64,000 nucleotides of DNA, taken from positions 1 to 64,000 of the forward strand of contig JACPTK010000047.1 of assembly GCA_016192825.1 (NCBI GenBank). The letters run 5' to 3'. The position numbers and the translations under genes are program-made. This document shows, piece by piece, positions 9,354 to 17,775 of the stretch (position 1 is the first letter of the stretch; the number at the start of each line of letters is the position of its first letter). A model generated the notes under the pieces. The model had not been told where the DNA came from and searched no databases. It worked only from the letters and a program-made list of their open reading frames with translations. The DNA is from Betaproteobacteria bacterium (lineage in GTDB: Bacteria; Pseudomonadota; Gammaproteobacteria; Burkholderiales; SG8-41).

Positions 9354-10580
9354 CTATGCTGTTTCCCTGATCCCTCCGTCCTCATCCCTAATCCCTCGCT
9401 CGGCGAGGCTCGCGCCACGCAAGTCCGGGTCGAACCGAAGGTGCTGCGGGCCGAGCTCGCCGACGCCGTTGACGCCGAGCAGCGCCATCACGCGGTCCAC
9501 TTCGCCCTTGAGAAGGTTGAGGGCGTGCAGCGCGCCGGCCTCGCCGCCTGCCGTCGCGCCGAAGAGCGTGGCGCGGCCAACGAATACCATGTCGGCGCCG
9601 AGCGCGAGCGCCTTGACGATGTCGGAGCCGCGCCGGAAGCCGCTGTCCACCATGATCTTGAGCCGGCTGCCTACCGCGCTGGCGATGCCCGGCAGCACCT
9701 CGATCGGCGACGGCGCGCCGTCGAGCTGGCGGCCGCCGTGGTTGGACACGAAAATCCCGTCCGCGCCGTGCTGCGCCGCAAGCTGGGCGTCCTCGGCGGT
9801 GAGTATCCCCTTCACCAGCAGCTTCTTCGGCCACAGCTTGCGCAGCCAGGCAAAGTCCGTCCAATTGAGCTCGGTGCGTCGCTGCCGGAACTCGGTCAGG
9901 GTGGGCGACGTGATGCGGCCGCCGGTATTGATGTCCAGATTCTGGAAGCGCGGCACGCCGGACGAAGCCAGGGTCCTGAGAAAAACACCGGCAAGCCAGC
10001 GCGGGTGCAGCAGGCCGTCCACCATGTTCCCGGGGCCGAGCCGCAACGGGATCTCGAACCGGTTGCGGCGGTTTTGCTCCCGGTTGCCGGCCACCGGGAT
10101 GTCGGTCGTCAGCACCAGTGCGTCAAAGCCGGCTTTCAACGCGCGTGTGACGAGCCGCTCCGCCGTCTCCAGGTCCTTGGACATGTACAGCTGGAACCAC
10201 TGGGTGCCGCCCGCCTCCTGCGCCACGCGCTCCATCGGCACGAACGAGGCGGTGGATAGCACGTACGGCACGCCGGCCGCCGCCGCCGCCCGCCCCAGCG
10301 CCACGTCCGCATCGAAGCAATAAAGGCCCGACGCGCCCGTCGGCGCGATGCCGAACGGCGCGTCGAAGGTCCTGCCCCACAGCGCCACTTTCCGGGAGCG
10401 CCTCGACACGTCCACCAGCGTGCGGGGCACGAAGCGAATGCGCTCGAACGCCGCGCGGTTTTCGCGGAGCGTGACGTTGTCCTCGGCGCCTCCGGCAAGA
10501 AAATCGTAGGCGATCCGCGGCAGGCGCCGCTGCGCGATGCGGCGCAGGTCGTCGATATTGTGAGCGTGTTTGAGGTTCAC
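9354..10580 (-). CDS. FMN-dependent alpha-hydroxyacid dehydrogenase (LldD-like)
   Basis: A 408-residue protein of the L-lactate dehydrogenase/glycolate oxidase family, which oxidises 2-hydroxyacids with FMN. Visible motifs are YDFLAGGAEDNVTLRENR near the N-terminus, the flavin segment PFGIAPTGASGL, and the catalytic SNHGGRQLDGAPSP near the C-terminus. GTG 10580 is taken as the start because a GGAG-type site precedes it. The substrate (lactate, mandelate, glycolate) is not determined. The last ~12 residues are encoded by an ATCCCTCR-type repeat stretch. Confidence 0.85.
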   Translation of the reverse strand: MNLKHAHNIDDLRRIAQRRLPRIAYDFLAGGAEDNVTLRENRAAFERIRFVPRTLVDVSRRSRKVALWGRTFDAPFGIAPTGASGLYCFDADVALGRAAAAAGVPYVLSTASFVPMERVAQEAGGTQWFQLYMSKDLETAERLVTRALKAGFDALVLTTDIPVAGNREQNRRNRFEIPLRLGPGNMVDGLLHPRWLAGVFLRTLASSGVPRFQNLDINTGGRITSPTLTEFRQRRTELNWTDFAWLRKLWPKKLLVKGILTAEDAQLAAQHGADGIFVSNHGGRQLDGAPSPIEVLPGIASAVGSRLKIMVDSGFRRGSDIVKALALGADMVFVGRATLFGATAGGEAGALHALNLLKGEVDRVMALLGVNGVGELGPQHLRFDPDLRGASLAERGIRDEDGGIRETA

Positions 10581-10739
10581 CCGCTGGACTCCGTCGCCAT
10601 CGCGGCCACCCGGGCGCGGTCGCACTGCAGCACGACGCCCGTGTAAACTCACGGTATTCTAAATCACGCGCGATCTCGCCGCACCCGCACAAGCGGCGTC
10701 CACCATGTGGGAGAACACCGCCTCCAGGGCGCCCCGCCT

Positions 10740-10782
10740 CCGACGAATCACAACTCACCAATCACCAATCACTAATCACCGG
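10740..10782. repeat. Family B arm (TCACCAA type)
   Basis: Six consecutive 7-bp units (AATCACC/ACTCACC) directly upstream of the start at 10787. Only the arm facing the gene is present. Confidence 0.75.
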
Positions 10783-10786
10783 TCTT

Positions 10787-11269
10787 ATGTCCCTGGCCAG
10801 GATCGTCACCGGCGGACAGACCGGCGTTGACCGCGGCGCGCTCGACGCCGCGCTCGACGCGGGGTTTCCCTGCGGCGGCTGGGTGCCGGCGGGCCGCATC
10901 GCCGAGGACGGGCCGTTGCACGAGCGTTATCCGCTGGTCGAGCTCGAGGGCGGCGACTACGAGAAGCGCACGCTCGCCAACGTCCTCGACAGCGACGGCA
11001 CGGCCATCTTTTATTTCAAGGTTATCGAAGGCGGTACGCGCCTGACCCTGGATTGCTGCGCGGCGCGAAGCAAGCCGTACGAGCTGGTCGACGCGACCCT
11101 GATCGCGCCCCGGGACGCCGCCCTTGCGCTCGCGGCGTTTGTCGCCCGATATCGCATCGTCGTGCTCAACGTTGCCGGCCCGCGCGCGAGCAAGGTGGGG
11201 CACGCCCATGCGTATGCGCGAGACACCGTGGCGCATCTGCTGAAGATGGCGGGAAAGCTCCGCGGATGA
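10787..11269 (+). CDS. Putative molybdenum carrier / LOG-like protein
   Basis: A 160-residue Rossmann-like protein beginning SLARIVTGGQTGVDRGALDAAL, the signature of the bacterial 'putative molybdenum carrier' family, related to molybdenum-cofactor carrier proteins and the lysine-decarboxylase-like fold. The GGQTGVD loop is the likely ligand-binding site. Its stop overlaps the next gene's start (ATGA), so the two are probably translated together. Confidence 0.8.
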   Translation: MSLARIVTGGQTGVDRGALDAALDAGFPCGGWVPAGRIAEDGPLHERYPLVELEGGDYEKRTLANVLDSDGTAIFYFKVIEGGTRLTLDCCAARSKPYELVDATLIAPRDAALALAAFVARYRIVVLNVAGPRASKVGHAHAYARDTVAHLLKMAGKLRG

Positions 11270-12384
11270 TGCGCCTGATCCTGCCGCTCTGCATCCTGGT
11301 GCACGCCTGCTACATCGGCAGCAAAATCGTCGTTTCCTTGCTCGCGATCGAGCTCGGCGCCAGCCAGGCGATTGTGGGACTGCTCGCCGCGCTCTACGGC
11401 GTGGCGCCCCTGCTGCTCGGCGTGCATTCCGGGCGGTTCTCCGACACGGTCGGAACGCGGCCGCCGCTGCTGATCGGCGCGGGCCTGGTGGCCTTGGCGA
11501 TGTTGACGGGATATCTCTTCCAGAGCATCGCAAGCCTCATCGTCGTGACGACGCTACTGGGCATGGGGTTCGTCTATTACAACGTCGCCATCCAGAATTT
11601 CACCGGCTCCTACGGCCCGGTCGAGCACCGGGCCCGCAATTTGAGCTGGCTGTCGATGGCGTACTCCGTCTCGGCGTTTATCGGGCCGGTGTTCGGGGGC
11701 TACATGATCGACCACTTCGGGCACGCGGCGGCGTTTCTCGGTTTCGCGGCGTTCGCGGGCGTGGCGCTGATCGTGCTGGGCGTCAACCGGCGGTTCGGGA
11801 CTCCGGCGGCGGCGCCTGCAGGCGGCGCCGCGCGAAGCATGTCCGAGCTGCTCCGCAACCCGCCGCTGCGCCGCGTCGTGATCATGAGCGGGCTCATGGT
11901 TTCCGCGTGGGAGCTGTACCTGTTCTACATGCCGCTCCACGGCATTTCGATCGGGCTCAATGCCTCGACCATCGGACTCGTGCTCGGCGTCTATGCCGCG
12001 GCGGCGTTCGTCGTGAGATTCCTGCTACCGCTGATACTCCGCCACGTGAGCATGGTGCATCTGCTGTCGGTGTCGATGGTAACCGCGGCCGCGGTGTTCG
12101 TCGGCCTGCCCTGGGTGAAGGTGGTGTGGCTCCTGATCGCCGCGTCGTTCACGATCGGGCTCCTCCTGGGCTTGTGCCAGCCGGTGATGATGACGCTCTC
12201 GTTCGAGCGCTCGCCCGCGGGCCGCACCGGCGAGGTGACGGGCCTGCGGCTCACGGCGAACAACATCGCCCGCATCGTGGTGCCGGTGATCTCGGGCGCG
12301 CTCGGGGCGGCGAGCGGCGCGGCGCCGGTATTCTGGATGAACGCGGTGAACCTGGCGGCGATCGGGTGGCTGGCCAGACGGTGA
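11266..12384 (+). CDS. MFS transporter
   Basis: A 372-residue major facilitator with about 11-12 hydrophobic segments, beginning MMRLILPLCILVHACYIGSK. The HSGRFSDTVGTRPPLL loop is the motif-A equivalent between helices 2 and 3. ATG 11266 overlaps the upstream stop and is preferred over the longer frame, which lacks membrane character. The stop TGA is also the first base triplet of the following family A array. Substrate unknown. Confidence 0.85.
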   Translation: MMRLILPLCILVHACYIGSKIVVSLLAIELGASQAIVGLLAALYGVAPLLLGVHSGRFSDTVGTRPPLLIGAGLVALAMLTGYLFQSIASLIVVTTLLGMGFVYYNVAIQNFTGSYGPVEHRARNLSWLSMAYSVSAFIGPVFGGYMIDHFGHAAAFLGFAAFAGVALIVLGVNRRFGTPAAAPAGGAARSMSELLRNPPLRRVVIMSGLMVSAWELYLFYMPLHGISIGLNASTIGLVLGVYAAAAFVVRFLLPLILRHVSMVHLLSVSMVTAAAVFVGLPWVKVVWLLIAASFTIGLLLGLCQPVMMTLSFERSPAGRTGEVTGLRLTANNIARIVVPVISGALGAASGAAPVFWMNAVNLAAIGWLARR

Positions 12385-12540
12385 GGCGTGACATGATGAA
12401 GCGTGACATGACTAGGCGTGACGTGATGAAGCGTGACATGATGAAGCGTGCAAGGCGAAACGAGTCCTAATCCCGCCTCACCATGTCACGTCTCACCATG
12501 TCACGCACCGCCATGTCACGCCGTACCAAGTCACGCCCTA
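12382..12540. repeat. Family A inverted array between convergent genes
   Basis: The left arm (12382-12451) has five units of GAAGCGTGACATGAT type and the right arm (12480-12540) four units of CACCATGTCACGNNN. The outer end of each arm contains the stop codon of the adjacent gene: TGA 12382-12384 and, on the other strand, TAG 12538-12540. Confidence 0.9.
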
Positions 12541-13458
12541 CTTAACGTCGCAGTCGAACGCGATCACTTCCGCCCCGGCATCGACCGTGCTGTGGCCGAA
12601 GGCGAACTTCCCGCTGGAGTAGAGAATCATCTCCTCGCGCTTCAGCCGGATCTCGGCGGCGTTGCCGACGATGACGTAGGTCCCGTTGCTGCTCTGGTCC
12701 ACCAGCACGAACTTGCCGGCCCGCAGCTCGATCTTGGCGTGGCGGCGCGACGCCATGGGATCCGCCACCACGACGTGGTTGCCGGCGGCCTCGCGCCCGA
12801 AGTAGATGGTGTCCTTGAACGTGGTTTGCTTTCCCAGGTGCGTCAGCTTGATGCGGGGCCCGCCGCCCGGCACCGAAACGGGCTCGGAGCGGCCCGGAAT
12901 CACCGTGCGGTCCGAGCTCACCTGCCACATAAGCTCGTGGACCAGGACCTCCTCGGCCTTGCCTTTCACCGGAAGAGCGTTGATCTGGCGCGTGGACTCG
13001 CGCAGCGGGGCAGACAGCGCCGCAACGGTATCGGCGTCCGTGAGCGCCTGCGCCGAGAGCGCGAGCCCCGCCATGCGCGCCGCGACGTTCACGCTGTCGC
13101 CGAACACGTCCTCGCCGTCCTGGATCACCGGCCCGTAGTGAAAACCGACGCGGATCGTGAGCTTCTTGCCGCTCTCGAGCGGCGGGCGCTGGGCGATCTG
13201 CTTCTGCATCTCGCCGGCCGCCTGCGCCGCGGCGTCCGCCTCCGGGAACGCGCACATCAGGCCGTCGCCGATGGTTTTCACCACGCGCCCGCCGAATGCT
13301 TCGGTGATGCCCTTCAGCAACCCGATCACCTGGCGCACGTTGCCGAAGGCGGCCGTGTCGCCGAGCGCCTCGTAGAGGCGCGTGCTGTCGCTCACGTCAG
13401 CGAACAGCACGGCCATCCTGGTTTTCTGCTCCGGCACCGGGTTGTCTCCCGGCGACAA
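12538..13458 (-). CDS. Class III nucleotidyl cyclase with C-terminal FHA domain
   Basis: A 306-residue signalling protein. Residues ~14-185 form a class III adenylate/guanylate cyclase domain with the metal-binding Asp21 (AVLFADVSDSTRLYE) and Asp65 (TIGDGLMCAF), then VGFHYGPVIQ and GDSVNVAARM. Residues ~200-300 form an FHA phosphothreonine-binding domain (YFGREAAGNHVVV, SRRHAKIEL, SSNGTYV). No transmembrane segment or receiver domain is present, so it is probably cytosolic and tied to a Ser/Thr kinase partner. That partner is not in the window. Confidence 0.9.
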   Translation of the reverse strand: MSPGDNPVPEQKTRMAVLFADVSDSTRLYEALGDTAAFGNVRQVIGLLKGITEAFGGRVVKTIGDGLMCAFPEADAAAQAAGEMQKQIAQRPPLESGKKLTIRVGFHYGPVIQDGEDVFGDSVNVAARMAGLALSAQALTDADTVAALSAPLRESTRQINALPVKGKAEEVLVHELMWQVSSDRTVIPGRSEPVSVPGGGPRIKLTHLGKQTTFKDTIYFGREAAGNHVVVADPMASRRHAKIELRAGKFVLVDQSSNGTYVIVGNAAEIRLKREEMILYSSGKFAFGHSTVDAGAEVIAFDCDVK

Positions 13459-13479
13459 GTCTAGCAGGACGCTGCCAGC

Positions 13480-13594
13480 TGCGTGATTGGTGAATAGTGA
13501 TTAGTGATTGGAAATACCCGCCCTGCCCGGCCCCTGCGGGGACGGGCGCGGGTAAAAAGCGGTTCTTATCTACTCACCACTCACTACGCACGCC
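13480..13594. repeat. Family B inverted array
   Basis: The left arm is GTGATTGGTGAATAGTGATT and the right arm TACTCACCACTCACTACGCA. A spacer of about 70 bp contains a GC-rich CCGGCCCCTGCGGGG hairpin. Confidence 0.8.
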
Positions 13595-13596
13595 TC

Positions 13597-15072
13597 TTAG
13601 GCACTTCGTGCCGCACTGCGGCCCGCGATGCGGCCGAACACCGCGCCGGACATGAGCCCGGTGCCGAGCGGGTAGTTGTAGTGGAACAGGCCTCCCACCA
13701 TTTCGCCGCAGGTGTAGAGGCCCGGTATCGGCTTCCAGTCGGTGGCGATGACCTGCGCTTCGCCGTTCACTTTCAAGCCGCCGAACGTAAAGGTAATGCC
13801 GCCCGTTACCGGATAGCAGACATATGGAGGCCGATCCAGCTTCAACGCCCAGTTTGACTTCTTCGGGTCTATCCCCTCGGTGTGCAGGCCGTCGAGGACC
13901 GCCGGGTTGAACGGGCCGCCCCGCCCCGCCGCCGCGTTGTATTCCTTCAGCGTTTTCATCGCCTCGTCGCGATCCAGGTCCAGCTGCTTCACCAGCCCCT
14001 CCAAAGTGTCCGCCTTGTACGGTTCGCTGGTCGAGTAGCGCGGCTCCAGCAGGCCCAGCACCTTGCTGTCGAAGATCTGGTAGACCAGGCTGCGCGTCTG
14101 CTTGACGATCATCCCGCCGTACTTGGCATAGGTGAACGAGTTGATGTCGGCGCCCTCGTCCACCCAGCGCCGGCCCTCGACGTTCAGCATCACGCCCAGG
14201 AAGTACGAAAGCCGGTTGGTCTTGTCGGTGAGATTCTGCACGCCGTAGTCGGCCGCCGCGGCGTTGATCGGTGTCGCGTGGCAGCCGCTCCAGTGTCCCC
14301 ACGGCATTGCGCCAATATCGAGGGCCATCTTGAGACCGTCACCGTAGTTGAAATTGGAGCCGCGCACCTTGGCGTGGTCCCACGGCGCGCCGAGGTAGCG
14401 CAGCCGCCATTCCGGGTTGGTCTCGAAGCCGCCGCAGGCGAGCACGACGGCTTTCGCGCCGAGCGTCATGAAACCGTCCGGCCCGCGCGCCACCACGCCC
14501 GTGACGCGCCCGCTCTCCGCCTGCGTGAGCCGCTGCGCGCCGGTCTCGTAGCGGATCTCGATGCCGGCTTTCTCCGCGGTCTCGAACCAGGTTTTCGACA
14601 GGCCCACGCCCTCGTGCACTGTGCGGATCATGGCGCCGCGCGGCCACTTGTACTCGTTACCGACCTTGACGCCCATTACCGACACGGCGAGCTCGAAATG
14701 GTGCTTGCCCACGTCCTGCAGCCAGCACATCGTGTCGTAGGAGTTCTCGATGAGGAGCGAGGCCAGCTCCGGGTCGCTGCGCCCCTGCGTCACGCGCATC
14801 AGGTCCTCGCGGAACACCGCCACCGGGTAGGGCTGCACGCCCTTGTGGAAGCCCGGATACTCGCGCTCGGCGTTCGGCACGAAGCGGTCGAGCTGCGAGA
14901 CGTCACCGTAGATGAAGCGGAACACCGCTCCCGAGAAGTGGGTGTTGCCACCGCGTTTTTCCCGCGGCGCCTTCTCCAGCACCAGCACGCGTTTTGCGCC
15001 GTTGTCACGGGCGGAAACGGCGGCGGCGAAGGCGGCGTTGCCCCCGCCGACCACGATCACGTCGTAATCCAT
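13597..15072 (-). CDS. tcuA: FAD-dependent tricarballylate dehydrogenase-like flavoprotein
   Basis: A 491-residue flavoprotein of the fumarate reductase/succinate dehydrogenase group. The dinucleotide fold is at the N-terminus (DYDVIVVGGGNAAFAAA), and GGNTHFSGAVFR and the C-terminal FAD motif GLYTCGEMVGGLFHYNYPLGTG follow the TcuA pattern. TcuA oxidises tricarballylate to cis-aconitate. The start at 15072 is fixed by the fold motif; the longer frame upstream runs through repeats. The MmgE/PrpD gene lies divergently upstream; aconitate-type chemistry would link the two. Assignment to tricarballylate is by resemblance only, and 3-ketosteroid or other fumarate-like substrates remain possible. 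Confidence 0.75.
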   Translation of the reverse strand: MDYDVIVVGGGNAAFAAAVSARDNGAKRVLVLEKAPREKRGGNTHFSGAVFRFIYGDVSQLDRFVPNAEREYPGFHKGVQPYPVAVFREDLMRVTQGRSDPELASLLIENSYDTMCWLQDVGKHHFELAVSVMGVKVGNEYKWPRGAMIRTVHEGVGLSKTWFETAEKAGIEIRYETGAQRLTQAESGRVTGVVARGPDGFMTLGAKAVVLACGGFETNPEWRLRYLGAPWDHAKVRGSNFNYGDGLKMALDIGAMPWGHWSGCHATPINAAAADYGVQNLTDKTNRLSYFLGVMLNVEGRRWVDEGADINSFTYAKYGGMIVKQTRSLVYQIFDSKVLGLLEPRYSTSEPYKADTLEGLVKQLDLDRDEAMKTLKEYNAAAGRGGPFNPAVLDGLHTEGIDPKKSNWALKLDRPPYVCYPVTGGITFTFGGLKVNGEAQVIATDWKPIPGLYTCGEMVGGLFHYNYPLGTGLMSGAVFGRIAGRSAARSA

Positions 15073-15076
15073 GTGT

Positions 15077-15125
15077 CTATCTTCCGATGAGTGATGGGTG
15101 ATGAGTGATGGGTGATGGGCGTGGG
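15077..15125. repeat. Family B arm, GTGATGG variant
   Basis: Six units of GTGATGG/GTGATGA in the divergent promoter gap between the flavoprotein and MmgE/PrpD genes. Confidence 0.65.
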
Positions 15126-15194
15126 CCGATTCCCGCCTCGTACAGGCGGTAGAATACGCGCAAGACGCCATTACGCACCACCGGAGAGGCCCAT

Positions 15195-16592
15195 ATGATG
15201 AACTCCGATCGAACCGCCGATTCCGGCCCGACGCGCGAGCTGGCGCGCTGGGTATCTTCGCTACGCTACCACGATCTCCCGCCGCGCACGAAGGAAGTCG
15301 TCCGCATCGTGCTGCTCGACACGCTGGGCTGCGGCGTCTACGGCCACGCGACGCCGTGGGCGAAGACCCTCCTGAAATGGGCGCGGGCCGGCGCGCCCGC
15401 CAGAGGCGAGGCCAGCGTGTGGGGTGAAACATCGCCGTCGCTGCGCGCAGCCGACGCGGCACTGGTCAACGGCACCGCCGCGCACGGCTTCGAGCTCGAC
15501 GACTATCACCAGGCCAAGCTCCATCCCGGCGCGGTCGTGATTCCCGCCGCGGTCGCGATGGCGGAAAAGCTCGGCGCCGGCGGCGAACAGCTCGTGACCG
15601 CGATCGCCGCGGGCTACGAGGTGATGATCCGCTCGAGCCTCGCGCTCAACCCGTCCGCCGCGCGGCTGCGCGGCTGGCACCTGACCGGCGTCTGCGGACC
15701 CTTCGGCGCGGCGGCGGCATGCGCGTCGCTGCTGGGACTCGACGAGGACCGCACCGCCTGGGCGCTGGGGCTGGGCGGCACGCAAGGCTCGGGGCTGTGG
15801 GCGTTCAACGCCGACGGCACCATGAGCAAGCGGTTCCACGCCGGTCGCGCCGCGCAGTCCGGAGTGCTGGCCGCCGAGCTCGCCGCGCTCGGCTTCACCG
15901 GGCCGACGCAGATCTACGAATTCCAGGACGGCGGCGTGCTCAAGGCCTTCTCCGACGCCTCCGATCCCGCCCCGCTGACGCGCGACCTGGGCCGCGTCTT
16001 CCATCTCGACGCGACCTCGATCAAGCCCTATTCCTGCTGCGGCAGCACGCATTCGTACGTGGACGCCGCGCTGGAGCTGCGCCGCCGGCTCGGCACGCCG
16101 TGGGATGCGAACCGCCGCGTGCGCGTGGGCATGGCAAAGGTCGTCGACGTGCAGTGCGGTTTCCCGTACGTGCCGGGCAGCGCGTTGAACGCGCAGATGA
16201 GCCTGCGCTACGTCGTCGCGGCCGCGCTCATGGAAGGCCAGGCGCTGCCGCCGCAGTTCAGTGACGAGAAGATTTCCGACCCTGCGCTCGCCGACCTCGC
16301 CGGCCGCATCGAGTGCGAGCGCGATCCCGCGCTCGACCAGCTCTACCCCGCCCGCTTCGCGGCCTGGGTCGCGGCCGAGGACAAGGGGCGGTGGGTGCGC
16401 GTGGACGTGCTCGACCCGCTCGGCTCCGCCGCCAATCCCGTCGATGCGCGGGGCGTCGTCGAGAAATTCCGCGGCATCAACCCGCAGCTGCCGGTGGACG
16501 ACATCGCCGAAGCGGCGCTCGACATCGAGCGCCATTCGTTGCGCAAGCTGCTTGGCCTGCTGGCGCGCGCCAGGCAATTGCAAACTGCGTGA
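15195..16592 (+). CDS. MmgE/PrpD family protein (2-methylcitrate dehydratase/aconitate decarboxylase-like)
   Basis: A 465-residue protein of the MmgE/PrpD family. The signature NGTAAHGFELDDYH near residue 95, and the LHPGAVVIPAAVAMAEKLG segment after it, match the family's active-site region. Members dehydrate 2-methylcitrate or decarboxylate cis-aconitate. The start ATG 15195 follows GGAGAGG. No prpB or prpC is adjacent, so a propionate role is not supported. The divergent TcuA-like gene suggests a tricarboxylate substrate. The TGA stop is the first unit of the family B array. Confidence 0.85.
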   Translation: MMNSDRTADSGPTRELARWVSSLRYHDLPPRTKEVVRIVLLDTLGCGVYGHATPWAKTLLKWARAGAPARGEASVWGETSPSLRAADAALVNGTAAHGFELDDYHQAKLHPGAVVIPAAVAMAEKLGAGGEQLVTAIAAGYEVMIRSSLALNPSAARLRGWHLTGVCGPFGAAAACASLLGLDEDRTAWALGLGGTQGSGLWAFNADGTMSKRFHAGRAAQSGVLAAELAALGFTGPTQIYEFQDGGVLKAFSDASDPAPLTRDLGRVFHLDATSIKPYSCCGSTHSYVDAALELRRRLGTPWDANRRVRVGMAKVVDVQCGFPYVPGSALNAQMSLRYVVAAALMEGQALPPQFSDEKISDPALADLAGRIECERDPALDQLYPARFAAWVAAEDKGRWVRVDVLDPLGSAANPVDARGVVEKFRGINPQLPVDDIAEAALDIERHSLRKLLGLLARARQLQTA

Positions 16593-16682
16593 TTCGTGAT
16601 TGGTGATTAGTGAGTGGACCGAAGCCGGTAAATCCGGCTACGGTTTGGTCTAATCACTACTCCCCACTCACTACTCACGCAA
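16588..16682. repeat. Family B inverted array between convergent genes
   Basis: Left arm GCGTGATTCGTGATTGGTGA, with the gene's TGA stop inside its first unit. Right arm TCACTACTCCCCACTCACTA. A ~35-bp spacer separates them. Confidence 0.8.
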
Positions 16683-16690
16683 TTCAGCCG

Positions 16691-17710
16691 TCAGGTATGC
16701 AATTCGACGACGTCACCGTCGGCGAGCGGGTGCTCGCGACCGACGTGCTGTCCCTGGATCCCCGTCTTTCCCCACACGCGCGCGTACTTCAGAGAGTGCG
16801 TGAGGTCCTTGTGCACCAGCCGCGCGACATCTTCCACCGTCCCGCCGCGCCGCAGCGTGAACGGCCGGTCCTTCTCGGCCGGCTTGCCGGGCGCCTTGGT
16901 GTAGACGCGCACGATACCGAGGTGGCCGAACAGCCAGGCTCCGACCTCGTTCAAGCCCTGTCCTGTCGTCGCCGAGACCGCGAGCGCCGGGTAGCTGAAT
17001 CCCGTCAACTCCCGGAAGACCTCCACCTCCGCGGCCTCGTCGGCGGCGAGATCCGCCTTGTTGGCGAGCATCAGCGCCGGGAGCTTCAACGCAAACGGGT
17101 CGTCGTCGCCGGGATCCGGGCTTCCTGCCGCGGCATCCCAGCGGTCGGTCAGCGTGACGCGCTTCGCGCGCAGGACCGCGTGCAGCGCCTGGACCTGCTC
17201 GACGCAGGAGGACTCGCTCAAGTCGACCACCAGGAGGCACGCGTCCGCCGTCTGCAAGGTGCCCGCGAGCCACGGCACCGGATGCTCGGCCGAGACGGCA
17301 GGCAGATCCACCAGCTCGAAGTACACGTCCTCGTGCGGCATCATCCCCGGCTCGGGATACCGCGTCGTGAACGGATACGGCGCGACCTGCGCGTGAGAGC
17401 CGGTCAGTCGCGCGTGCAGCGAGGACTTGCCGGAATTGGGCGGGCCGATCAGCGCGAGCTGCGCCGCGCCCTGGGGCCGGATGACGAGCGGCGGGCCGCT
17501 GCGCGCGGCGCCGCCTTTTTTCGGCGCCTCGAGCTCCTCGGAGAGCTCCTTGATGCGGCTCTTGATGTCCGCCTGCAGGTGATCGGTCCCCTTGTGCTTG
17601 GGGATGGTGCGCAGCATCTCGCGCAGCCCGTCGAGCCGCTCGCGCGGATCGCGCGCCTTGCGGAAGGCGGCCTCGGCGGCCTTGTACTCGGGCGAGAGAT
17701 TCGCTGGCAT
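16691..17710 (-). CDS. DRG/Obg-like GTPase with TGS domain
   Basis: A 339-residue P-loop GTPase. Residues 1-65 are a helical, charged region. The G1 loop is GPPNSGKSS (89-97), G3 is DLPA (135-138) and the G4 NKAD motif is present (ANKADL). The last ~80 residues form a TGS domain (VRVYTKAPGKPA ... HPLADGDVVELHT). This order is that of the DRG branch, which is best known from archaea and eukaryotes, rather than ObgE or YchF. A role in ribosome or translation factor biology is inferred from the family. The start at 17710 is the first ATG after the family B arm. Confidence 0.8.
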   Translation of the reverse strand: MPANLSPEYKAAEAAFRKARDPRERLDGLREMLRTIPKHKGTDHLQADIKSRIKELSEELEAPKKGGAARSGPPLVIRPQGAAQLALIGPPNSGKSSLHARLTGSHAQVAPYPFTTRYPEPGMMPHEDVYFELVDLPAVSAEHPVPWLAGTLQTADACLLVVDLSESSCVEQVQALHAVLRAKRVTLTDRWDAAAGSPDPGDDDPFALKLPALMLANKADLAADEAAEVEVFRELTGFSYPALAVSATTGQGLNEVGAWLFGHLGIVRVYTKAPGKPAEKDRPFTLRRGGTVEDVARLVHKDLTHSLKYARVWGKTGIQGQHVGREHPLADGDVVELHT

Positions 17711-17714
17711 CTGG

Positions 17715-17752
17715 AACCAGTGACTGGTGACTCGTGACTCGTGGCTCGGCGG
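17715..17752 (+). repeat. Family B arm, GTGACTC variant
   Basis: Five units of GTGACTS directly upstream of the DRG-like gene (minus strand). No partner arm is seen. Confidence 0.65.
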
Positions 17753-17775
17753 ACACCCGGCATCGCCGGGCGCTC

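Noticed and set aside
12448-13464. 338-codon plus-strand frame opposite the cyclase-FHA gene
   Set aside because: Composition of an antisense shadow; cyclase and FHA motifs are on the minus strand.
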